Shown one piece after another: positions 5,708 to 12,441 of a DNA stretch of 12,441 bases. Source of the stretch: an uncultured Clostridia bacterium (lineage in GTDB: Bacteria; Bacillota; Clostridia; Christensenellales; Borkfalkiaceae); NCBI GenBank assembly GCA_944369635.1, contig CALVXL010000019.1:1-12441 (forward strand), written 5' to 3'. Position numbers and translations under genes: made by a program. Every line of letters starts with the position of its first letter. The first letter of the stretch is position 1. A model generated the notes under the pieces. It was not told the DNA's origin. It ran no database searches and saw only the letters and a program-made list of their open reading frames with translations.

Positions 5708-5819
5708 CGATTAAGACGATAATTGTTCGTTCCGATCAAAAAATGCTTCATCCGAACGCCGAAAATGATTGAAATGCGCATATAGACAATCAGATTGCGG
5801 TTTTTCGGCAAAAAAGAAA

Positions 5820-5848
5820 GGCGCCGCACAAATTTGCAGCGCCTTTTT
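5820..5848 (-). terminator. terminator of pyrG, usable on both strands
   Basis: GGCGCCGC (5820-5827) pairs with GCAGCGCC (5836-5843) through seven Watson-Crick pairs and one wobble or mismatch depending on strand, with an 8-nt loop. On the minus strand it is followed by TTTCTTTTTT. On the plus strand it is followed by TTTTT. It lies about 45 nt after the pyrG stop codon. Confidence 0.85.
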
Positions 5849-5888
5849 CAGAATTTTTCCGCACGGAAAAACAAGCGTAAAAATTCGA

Positions 5889-7499
<1,611 letters not shown>

Positions 7500-7523
7500 A
7501 CTCCCACACTCCTTTTCCCTAAT

Positions 7524-7552
7524 ATTATAATCCGAACGGATAAAAACCGCAA
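7524..7552 (-). promoter_or_regulatory. promoter of pyrG
   Basis: On the minus strand -35 TTGCGG (7547-7552), a 17-bp spacer and perfect -10 TATAAT (7524-7529). The predicted start falls in a GGG triplet, giving an RNA that begins GGGAAA or similar, about 18 nt before the ATG. In Bacillus subtilis pyrG the start is GGGC and stalling for CTP causes G addition; here A follows the G run. Confidence 0.82.
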
Positions 7553-7601
7553 GCGTCGGAAAAATCGTTGTCTTTATACTTTCTATAAGCAACATTTAAG
7601 G

Positions 7602-7655
7602 TTGTGCGAATTTTATCCGCGTTTTCAAAAGCGAGGATAATTTTTCCCCGCACAA
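7602..7655. repeat. nested inverted repeat, possible structured RNA
   Basis: TTGTGCG (7602-7608) pairs with CGCACAA (7649-7655). Inside it TTATCC (7613-7618) pairs with GGATAA (7635-7640), and CGC with GCG inside that. The result is one long interrupted hairpin of 54 nt. It lies in the gene-free stretch between the pyrG promoter and the degV terminator. No clear promoter or T run defines a strand. Confidence 0.45.
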
Positions 7656-7803
7656 GGCTTTATCCCGCCTTTTCTCGCTTTTTATCCGAAACGGCTGTCG
7701 CTTTTTCGGAAGTTTTTTCCACAAACCGAGTCAGTTGTCTTTCGCTTCTTTTCGTCTTCTCGTCGGTAAATTTTCTTTCGGACGGCAAAAAGAAGAAAAT
7801 CAT
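7656..7803. other. non-coding stretch between pyrG and the degV gene
   Basis: Apart from the pyrG promoter, the nested hairpin and the degV terminator, I see nothing supported in the 388 bp between the two genes. A 74-codon minus-strand frame here (7660-7884) runs through the degV terminator stem and is rich in Lys, Arg and Phe from the local base composition, so it is not accepted. TTATCC words recur (7613, about 7660, about 7682), but without the CACA needed for a DnaA box. Confidence 0.4.
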
Positions 7804-7839
7804 AAAAAAGCGGCGCCCGCGGCATTTCGCCGCGGGCGC
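7804..7839 (-). terminator. terminator of the degV-family gene
   Basis: A perfect 11-bp stem, GCGCCCGCGGC at 7813-7823 against 7829-7839, with a 5-nt loop. On the minus strand it is followed, after GC, by six T residues (7804-7809). It starts about 48 nt after the stop codon. Confidence 0.92.
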
Positions 7840-7887
7840 AAAGAACTTTTTGAATTTTTCGGCTTGTTCCGCGTTATTTTTCACGCT

Positions 7888-8775
7888 TTATTCCGCACGG
7901 GTCTTTCCGTAAAAGAACAGCGCGACGGTTCCCGGTCCCGTATGAGAACCTATGGTGGTGCCGATATCGAAAATTCTGACCTTGCCTTTCAATGCGGGAA
8001 AACGTTCTTCGACGAGATTTTTCACCGCCAAGGCGTCCTCCATACAATCTGCCTGGGAGATATAACACCTGCCGTTATACTCAATGCCGTTTTCCGCAGT
8101 CGCTTCCATCGCGTTTACGATTTCGCGGATTACCTTGTGTTTCGTGCGCACCTTTTTGCGGGGAATCAGCCTCCCCTTGTCGTCCATGTTGAGGAGCGGA
8201 CAGATATTGAAAATGGTGCCGAACCAGCCCGCGGCTTTCGAAATTCTTCCGCCGCGCACGTAATACGTGAGGTCGGTGGAGAAAAACCAGTGATGCACGT
8301 TCAGTTTATGCGCTTCCGCCCATGCGGCGACTTCTTCAATGCTTTTGCCTTCGTCGCGAAGATCCGCAAGCGATTCCATCAAAAGCCCGTATCCCGAAGA
8401 CGCTCCCAGCGAATCGATCATGAATATCTTTCTTTCGGGATATTTTTCCTTCAACGCGCTCTGCGCGATGAGCGACGAATTGTACGCGCCGGAAATTCCC
8501 GAAGAAAGGCTGACGTATAGTATGTCTTTGCCCGCTTTTAAGAAAGGTTCGAAAAAGCGTTCGTACTCGTCGGCGTTGATTTGCGAAGTTTTGGTGACCA
8601 CCCCGCGAACCATGGCGGCGTAAAATTCGCTATACGGCATACTTTTGCCCAAATCGTCCACGTGTTGCACGCCGTCCATGTAATAATGGAAGGGAATGTA
8701 TTGAATATTCCTTTCGAGAAGCCTCTCGGCGGAAAGATCGGCAGTAGAGCCGCAACAAAGTATAAAATCATTCAT
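7888..8775 (-). CDS. DegV family fatty-acid-binding protein
   Basis: A 295-aa protein, the usual size for DegV/FakB proteins. These bind a fatty acid and, in FakB, present it to the kinase FakA for phosphorylation and entry into phospholipid synthesis. Family motifs are visible: STADLS near the N terminus (10-15), TKTSQIN (61-67), SLSSGISGAYNSS (89-101), YYVRGGRISK (171-180) and the C-terminal IGSHTGPGTVALFFYG (275-290). No signal peptide or membrane segment is seen, so it is cytoplasmic. The start is the ATG at 8773-8775, with AGAGGTG about 7 nt upstream. No fakA-like kinase adjoins it. In DegV families several paralogs usually share one kinase encoded elsewhere, so that is expected. The bound fatty acid cannot be inferred. 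Confidence 0.94.
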   Translation of the reverse strand: MNDFILCCGSTADLSAERLLERNIQYIPFHYYMDGVQHVDDLGKSMPYSEFYAAMVRGVVTKTSQINADEYERFFEPFLKAGKDILYVSLSSGISGAYNSSLIAQSALKEKYPERKIFMIDSLGASSGYGLLMESLADLRDEGKSIEEVAAWAEAHKLNVHHWFFSTDLTYYVRGGRISKAAGWFGTIFNICPLLNMDDKGRLIPRKKVRTKHKVIREIVNAMEATAENGIEYNGRCYISQADCMEDALAVKNLVEERFPALKGKVRIFDIGTTIGSHTGPGTVALFFYGKTRAE

Positions 8776-8821
8776 TTTCAGACACCTCTTTGATTTTTTA
8801 TCGTTTCCGTTCATCGGAAAA

Positions 8822-8840
8822 GCGTTTGCGGCGCAAACGC
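8822..8840 (-). promoter_or_regulatory. hairpin in the degV leader, possible attenuator
   Basis: GCGTTTGC (8822-8829) pairs perfectly with GCAAACGC (8833-8840) around a 3-nt loop. On the minus strand a short T run (TTTT) follows, 43 nt before the ATG. It resembles a weak terminator inside the leader. The T run is short and interrupted by C, so an attenuation role is speculative. Confidence 0.35.
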
Positions 8841-9044
8841 GGGTTTTTATAATTCTTAGCCGACGCTTTTTTAATCGGCAACAAGCAAAAATTTTTCGGA
8901 AGACGAAATTTTTTTCTGCAAGCGAAAACTCTGCGGCGCCGCAAATTTTTTGTCTTACGACAGCGCGCCGCCTTCGCGTTCCTAAATCATTTTATGCCGC
9001 AAAGCGCAAAAAATCAATCTACCGCAAGTAAAAACTACTATACG

Positions 9045-9072
9045 CTTATACGTTTTCAAGTAGAGCGGTCAA
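9045..9072 (-). promoter_or_regulatory. candidate distal promoter for degV or a small RNA
   Basis: On the minus strand -35 TTGACC (9067-9072), a 16-bp spacer and -10 TATAAG (9045-9050). It sits just after the CDF gene terminator and points at the degV gene. The predicted RNA would start near 9038 and have about 260 nt before the degV start codon. Confidence 0.45.
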
Positions 9073-9085
9073 AAAATATTCTACA

Positions 9086-9123
9086 GTTAAAAAGGCGGCT
9101 CTACCGATAGTAGAGTCGCCTTT
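9086..9123 (-). terminator. terminator of the pgm-CDF operon
   Basis: AAAGGCGGCTCTAC (9091-9104) pairs with 9110-9123 over 14 positions including one G/T, with a 5-nt loop CGATA. On the minus strand the stem runs into a stretch of five T residues. It lies about 145 nt after the CDF stop codon; the sequence between is AT-rich and shows no gene. Confidence 0.85.
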
Positions 9124-9266
9124 CTGAGCGATGTTTATGCAGAAATTTTACAAAAGCATACGTTATTTCGTATTCTGTTGAAGCCGCGCCGACGCAAGAT
9201 TCAATTGAAAACGTTTTACTTTTAATATGCGCCGAAATTTTTTTCGTTTCCGAAAACAGAATGCTT

Positions 9267-10451
9267 CTAAATCTGCTTTTCCACATACACGACGGGCGAA
9301 TATCTGCCGTCGTCCATCTCCGAGATCTTTTGCGAGATAGCGGAAGCCACCTCTGTTTCGCTGAGTTTTTCGTCAAAGGGAATAGCCACTTCGAAAATCA
9401 GATTGGTCTTGTGTTGTCCGAAAACCATGCGGAAATCGTGCACGTTAAAACGTTCGTCGATGGAATGTACAAGTTCTTCCACGCGGGCGCGCATTTCGTC
9501 CACGACGGGGTTGTTTACTTCGATGGGATCGAGATGCCCCGTAAGAGAGATGTCCGTTTCCTGCGCGAATTCCCGCTCGATCTCGTCCACGATCTCGTGC
9601 GAACGGTTGACGTCGAGAGAAGCGTCGGTTTCGATGTGCGCGCTGGCAAAATATTTATTGGGCCCGTAACTGTAAACGCTGACGTCGTGCACCCCCAGCA
9701 CCCCTTCGTGCGATAAAATTCTGCTGCGGATTTTTTCTAAAATTTCGGGATCGGGCGCTTGCCCGATGAGTTTGGACATAGTGCTTCTGAGCACGCCTAT
9801 CCCCGTCCACGCGACGAAGAGCGCGACGAGCAGTCCCGCATAGCCGTCTAAATTGGCGCCCGTAAACCGACCGATCACAAGGGAAACGAGCACCGCGGTG
9901 GTAGCCACACAGTCGGAAAGAGAGTCTTTCGACGAAGCGTCGAGCACCGTAGAATCGATCTTTCTCGCGAGCGTGCGGGCATAAAAGAACATGCCGAGCT
10001 TGACGAGTACCGAAGCCGCCATCACGCCGATCATGAGATACGAAAAGTCCATTTCCTGCGGCGAAAAAATCTTTCCGACGGACTCCCGCCCTAGTTCGAA
10101 CGCGATGACCAGGATCAAAAACGCCACGATCATGGACGCAACGTATTCGATGCGCTGATGTCCGTACGGGTGTTCCTTATCGGCGGGTTTCGCCGCCATT
10201 TTAAAGGACACATAGGAAATGAGGTTGCTTCCGCAGTCGGAAAGGTTGTTGAGTCCGTCCGCCAGAACGGACACCGCGCCGAAAATCGCGCCGACCGTCA
10301 TCTTTCCCGCGGCTAACAATACATTACAGCAAATCAGGATAAACGAAGCGACCTTGCCGCGCTTTTCGCGGTTCGATACGCTTGCGGCGCAGGTTTCGCC
10401 GCATTCTTCACGGCATTCGTTTTCCGTGACGTCATTTTTCTTTTTTTTCAT
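9267..10451 (-). CDS. cation diffusion facilitator, probable manganese exporter
   Basis: A 394-aa CDF transporter with six predicted membrane segments (about 35-230) and a long cytoplasmic C-terminal part. The usual metal site of four residues reads N68/D72 in helix 2 (NNLSD) and D176/D180 in helix 5 (DSLSD). Asn-Asp/Asp-Asp is the pattern reported for manganese exporters such as pneumococcal MntE; zinc exporters usually have Asp-Asp/His-Asp. The C-terminal region looks duplicated: two segments of about 75 aa (237-313 and 318-394), each with a VHD motif followed by a Gly and a beta strand. The N terminus has three cysteines (12, 16, 21) near acidic residues. The start is the ATG at 10449-10451, which overlaps the pgm stop codon in ATGA, so translation is probably coupled. 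It is cotranscribed with pgm. Confidence 0.92.
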   Translation of the reverse strand: MKKKKNDVTENECREECGETCAASVSNREKRGKVASFILICCNVLLAAGKMTVGAIFGAVSVLADGLNNLSDCGSNLISYVSFKMAAKPADKEHPYGHQRIEYVASMIVAFLILVIAFELGRESVGKIFSPQEMDFSYLMIGVMAASVLVKLGMFFYARTLARKIDSTVLDASSKDSLSDCVATTAVLVSLVIGRFTGANLDGYAGLLVALFVAWTGIGVLRSTMSKLIGQAPDPEILEKIRSRILSHEGVLGVHDVSVYSYGPNKYFASAHIETDASLDVNRSHEIVDEIEREFAQETDISLTGHLDPIEVNNPVVDEMRARVEELVHSIDERFNVHDFRMVFGQHKTNLIFEVAIPFDEKLSETEVASAISQKISEMDDGRYSPVVYVEKQI

Positions 10452-12100
10452 AATCTGCCTTTCACGAAATTTTCCACTGCGGCGAATTTTTCCGCGGCGT
10501 CTTCCCCGCCGCATACCGTGGCGTAAATTTTCACCAGCGGCTCCGTGCCCGACGGGCGGAATACAACGCCGCTGTTGTCGGCAAGTTCGAAAGACAACAC
10601 ATTACTCTTCGGCAATCCCGTCTTTTCGCATTCGAGATAGTCGGTAACCTTTACGACTTTTTCCCCGCCGATCTCCTGGGGCTTGTTATCGCGGAGATTC
10701 TGCATGAAGTTTCTGATCTTCACACTGCCTTCCGCACCCGCAAATTCATAAGTCATCAGCTTGTGGGTATATTTCCCGTACTCGGCATAAAGTTCGTTCA
10801 GCCGTTCCACAAGCGTTTTTCCCTGCTTTTTATAATATGCAGCCATATTGCAGATGGATAACGTCGCGACCACGGCGTCCTTATCGCGCACCTGCGTGCC
10901 CATCAAATAGCCGTAACTTTCTTCAAAGCCCAGTAAAAACCTGTCCGCTTCGCCTTTCTTTTCCAGAAGCCCGATCTGTTCCCCGATATATTTGAAGCCC
11001 GTAAGCACGTTGATGACGCTCGCACCGTATTTTTTTGCGACGGCGTCCGCCATCTTCGTGGTCACGATGGTCTTGACGACGATCAGCCGCTTTGTGTCCG
11101 CGCCCTCGCGCTTTTTCTTTTCCAGCAAAAAGTCGGTCAACAAAACGCCCACTTCGTTGCCCGTAAGCAGTTTATATTCCCCACCGTCTTTCACGGCGAT
11201 GCCGACTCTGTCTGCATCGGGGTCGGTGGCGAGCAGAAGATCGCTGCCGTTTTCCGCCGCAACTTTGAGCCCCAGCGCAAGCGCTTCGCTCTTTTCGGGA
11301 TTGGGATAAGGACAGGTGGGAAAATTCCCGTCGGGAACGCACTGTTCTTTCACAAGCGCAAGCGTCTTTACGCCTTCTTCTTTCAGTATTTTGGGAATAA
11401 TACGATATCCTGTTCCGTTGAGCGCGGAATACGTGAGTTTCAGCCCGCCGAGCTCTTTCGCTCCGACGATGTTTTTCACGCCTGCAAGATATTTTTCTTC
11501 CACCGCGTCGGAACAGTATCTGATTTTTTCATCCGCAAGACAGGTTTCGAAAGTTTTCTCCTCTTTGCCGAAGTACTCCTCCTTTCCGATGAAATCGGAA
11601 ATATCCTTTGCGGCGGCGTCCACGATCTGACAGCCGTCGGAATTGTATACTTTATAGCCGTTGTATTTCGCCGGGTTGTGGCTTGCGGTGATCATTACGC
11701 CCATATCGCACTTTTCCTCCCGCGTGAGGAAAGACAAAAACGGCGTGGGCATCAATTCTTTTACGAGAACCGTTTCAATTTCGGCGGAAGCGAAAGCGCG
11801 CGCCGCGGTTTTGGCAAACAGCTCGGAATTGATGCGGCTGTCATAGCTTACGGCGATCTTTTTCATGCCGTGCGCGCGCATATATGCCGCCACGCCGCGG
11901 CTCGCCCGCGCAATGGTGTAAATGTTGAGGCAGTTGGTCCCCACGCCGAGTATCCCGCGAAGTCCCCCCGTGCCGAATTCCAGATGTTTATAAAAACGGT
12001 CGTTCAAAGCTTTTTCGTCGGACAAAAGATTTTTCAGTTCTCCAAGCAGTTTTTCGTCCTTTACGTTTTCCAGCCATTCTTTTACGATTTTTTCCGTCAT
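10448..12100 (-). CDS. phosphoglucomutase/phosphomannomutase (alpha-D-phosphohexomutase)
   Basis: Interconverts hexose 1- and 6-phosphates through a phosphoserine, feeding UDP-glucose and wall or capsule precursors. At 550 aa it is the long PgcA type. The four family motifs are in order: phosphoserine loop ITASHNP (137-143) with S140, metal loop DPDADR (293-298), sugar-binding GFEESYG (391-397) and phosphate-binding FRPSGTEP (514-521). The start is the ATG at 12098-12100, with GGAG 7 nt upstream. It is the first gene of a two-gene operon, and its stop codon overlaps the start of the CDF exporter. Whether glucose, mannose or both are used cannot be read from sequence. The enzyme needs a divalent metal, usually magnesium. 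Confidence 0.95.
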   Translation of the reverse strand: MTEKIVKEWLENVKDEKLLGELKNLLSDEKALNDRFYKHLEFGTGGLRGILGVGTNCLNIYTIARASRGVAAYMRAHGMKKIAVSYDSRINSELFAKTAARAFASAEIETVLVKELMPTPFLSFLTREEKCDMGVMITASHNPAKYNGYKVYNSDGCQIVDAAAKDISDFIGKEEYFGKEEKTFETCLADEKIRYCSDAVEEKYLAGVKNIVGAKELGGLKLTYSALNGTGYRIIPKILKEEGVKTLALVKEQCVPDGNFPTCPYPNPEKSEALALGLKVAAENGSDLLLATDPDADRVGIAVKDGGEYKLLTGNEVGVLLTDFLLEKKKREGADTKRLIVVKTIVTTKMADAVAKKYGASVINVLTGFKYIGEQIGLLEKKGEADRFLLGFEESYGYLMGTQVRDKDAVVATLSICNMAAYYKKQGKTLVERLNELYAEYGKYTHKLMTYEFAGAEGSVKIRNFMQNLRDNKPQEIGGEKVVKVTDYLECEKTGLPKSNVLSFELADNSGVVFRPSGTEPLVKIYATVCGGEDAAEKFAAVENFVKGRL

Positions 12101-12145
12101 AATTGCACTCCGATAAAAAAATTACCGCTCTTTTACGGCAAATAA

Positions 12146-12174
12146 ATTATATTACAATTTCGTTTTCGTGTCAA
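12146..12174 (-). promoter_or_regulatory. consensus promoter of the pgm-CDF operon
   Basis: On the minus strand a perfect -35 TTGACA (12169-12174), a 17-bp spacer and a perfect -10 TATAAT (12146-12151). This is the exact sigma-A consensus and the strongest promoter in the window. The leader is about 40 nt, too short for a metal riboswitch such as yybP-ykoY. Confidence 0.93.
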
Positions 12175-12334
12175 CAAAAACCGCGCCCGCGCCTAAGCGG
12201 AAAGCCATGCGCTGCAAAACAAAACCGACTTTCTTTTTAACGTACGGCGCATCCGCGCCGAGCGGAAAGCTAAGCCGAAAATCGGCGCCGCGCCGATACG
12301 AAAAATGAAAACGCCTCTTTGCAAAAGTAAAGAT
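12175..12334. other. non-coding stretch upstream of pgm
   Basis: No gene is visible. A short imperfect direct repeat, CGCGCC plus AGCGGAAAGC, occurs at 12188-12205 and 12254-12270, about 65 bp apart. GC-rich blocks around 12280-12297 could form small hairpins. The stretch separates the pgm promoter from the hairpin cluster at the right edge. Confidence 0.4.
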
Positions 12335-12418
12335 CCCCCACTAAAGTGGGGGCTTTATTTTAGCCCTATAAGGGCACAATACCGGCAACCGCTCAAGCGG
12401 TCACCGGTACGCTAAAGC
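12335..12418. repeat. cluster of four consecutive hairpins at the right edge
   Basis: Hairpins: CCCCCAC/GTGGGGG (12335-12341, 12346-12352); GCCCT/AGGGC (12363-12375); a two-part stem TACCGG/CCGGTA (12380-12385, 12404-12409) enclosing ACCGC/GCGGT (12388-12401) with symmetric CA gaps; and GCT/AGC (12411-12418). On the plus strand the first is followed by CTTTATTTT, so it may also terminate transcription. The dense structure resembles the right end of an IS200/IS605-type element, where the guide-RNA scaffold of tnpB overlaps the gene end. This is inference. Confidence 0.55.
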
Positions 12419-12441
12419 TAACTACCGCATTACTGTTGCCT
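12393..12441 (-). pseudogene. possible C-terminal end of a gene cut by the window edge
   Basis: On the minus strand a frame enters from the right edge, reads GNSNAVVSFSVPVTA and stops at the TGA at 12393-12395, inside the loop of the largest hairpin. Only 15 codons are visible and I do not recognise the family. A stop codon inside a structured 3' end fits tnpB-type genes, whose 3' end overlaps their RNA scaffold. The frame may be an ordinary gene end or chance; whether it is broken is unknown because its start lies outside. Confidence 0.25.

Larger units (their letters stand above)
8776..9086. other. long leader or non-coding stretch upstream of the degV gene
   Basis: About 310 bp without a credible gene. 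It holds the hairpin at 8822-8840, a 12-bp perfect palindrome TGCGGCGCCGCA (8932-8943), a GCCGA/TCGGC stem near 8858-8880, a weak promoter near 8850-8877 (TTAAAA, 17 bp, TATAAA on the minus strand) and a better one at 9045-9072. It could be a structured leader or encode a small RNA. I recognise no riboswitch class in it. Confidence 0.4.

Noticed and set aside
7613..7690. TTATCC words as further DnaA boxes
   Set aside because: Each lacks the CACA or NCACA end of the box, with three mismatches, so they are not credible sites.
7660..7884. 74-codon minus-strand frame
   Set aside because: It runs through the degV terminator stem, lacks an RBS and has low-complexity Lys/Arg/Phe composition.
9101..9376. 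91-codon minus-strand frame
   Set aside because: It starts inside the CDF coding sequence in another frame and reads through the operon terminator at 9091-9123.

Overview
The window looks like a chromosomal stretch from an anaerobic, probably spore-forming Clostridia-type Firmicute; a gut lineage is a guess. The basis is a CwlD-type cortex amidase, LLH-type holin, DegV and MATE proteins, Firmicutes-like ribosome binding sites (GGGAGG, GAGGTG), sigma-A promoters with 17-bp spacers, and short Rho-independent terminators after most genes. No rRNA, tRNA, CRISPR array or complete mobile element was seen. All genes except the MATE transporter lie on the minus strand.

Layout, left to right. Positions 1-429 hold hairpins but no credible gene. 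Positions 430-1184 carry a two-gene, phage-like membrane module (LLH-type holin and a TM plus coiled-coil protein) with its own promoter. Positions 1355-2089 encode a CwlD-like N-acetylmuramoyl-L-alanine amidase. Its upstream region holds three perfect DnaA boxes, two of them arms of a 16-bp inverted repeat. A divergent MATE transporter (2510-3922) follows and converges on a low-molecular-weight tyrosine phosphatase (4004-4468) across a shared terminator. The phosphatase promoter predicts a leaderless mRNA. A 44-aa protein not recognised from memory (4605-4739) follows. Upstream of it lies a run of roughly 10-bp-phased TGNCGAA motifs that resemble tandem Spo0A boxes. Next come single-gene units for an SGNH hydrolase (5001-5648), CTP synthase PyrG (5889-7499) and a DegV fatty-acid-binding protein (7888-8775). 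Last is an overlapping pair: phosphoglucomutase (10448-12100) followed by a CDF metal exporter (9267-10451) whose metal site resembles manganese exporters. The right edge (12335-12441) is a cluster of hairpins beside a truncated reading frame, possibly the end of an IS200/IS605-type element.

Most genes are independent housekeeping units: nucleotide synthesis, sugar-phosphate interconversion, metal and drug efflux, and fatty-acid handling. The least ordinary parts are non-coding: the DnaA-box cluster over the cwlD promoter, and the Spo0A-box-like array before the 44-aa gene. If both are real, replication and sporulation regulators act within 3 kb of each other here. That is inference from motifs only.
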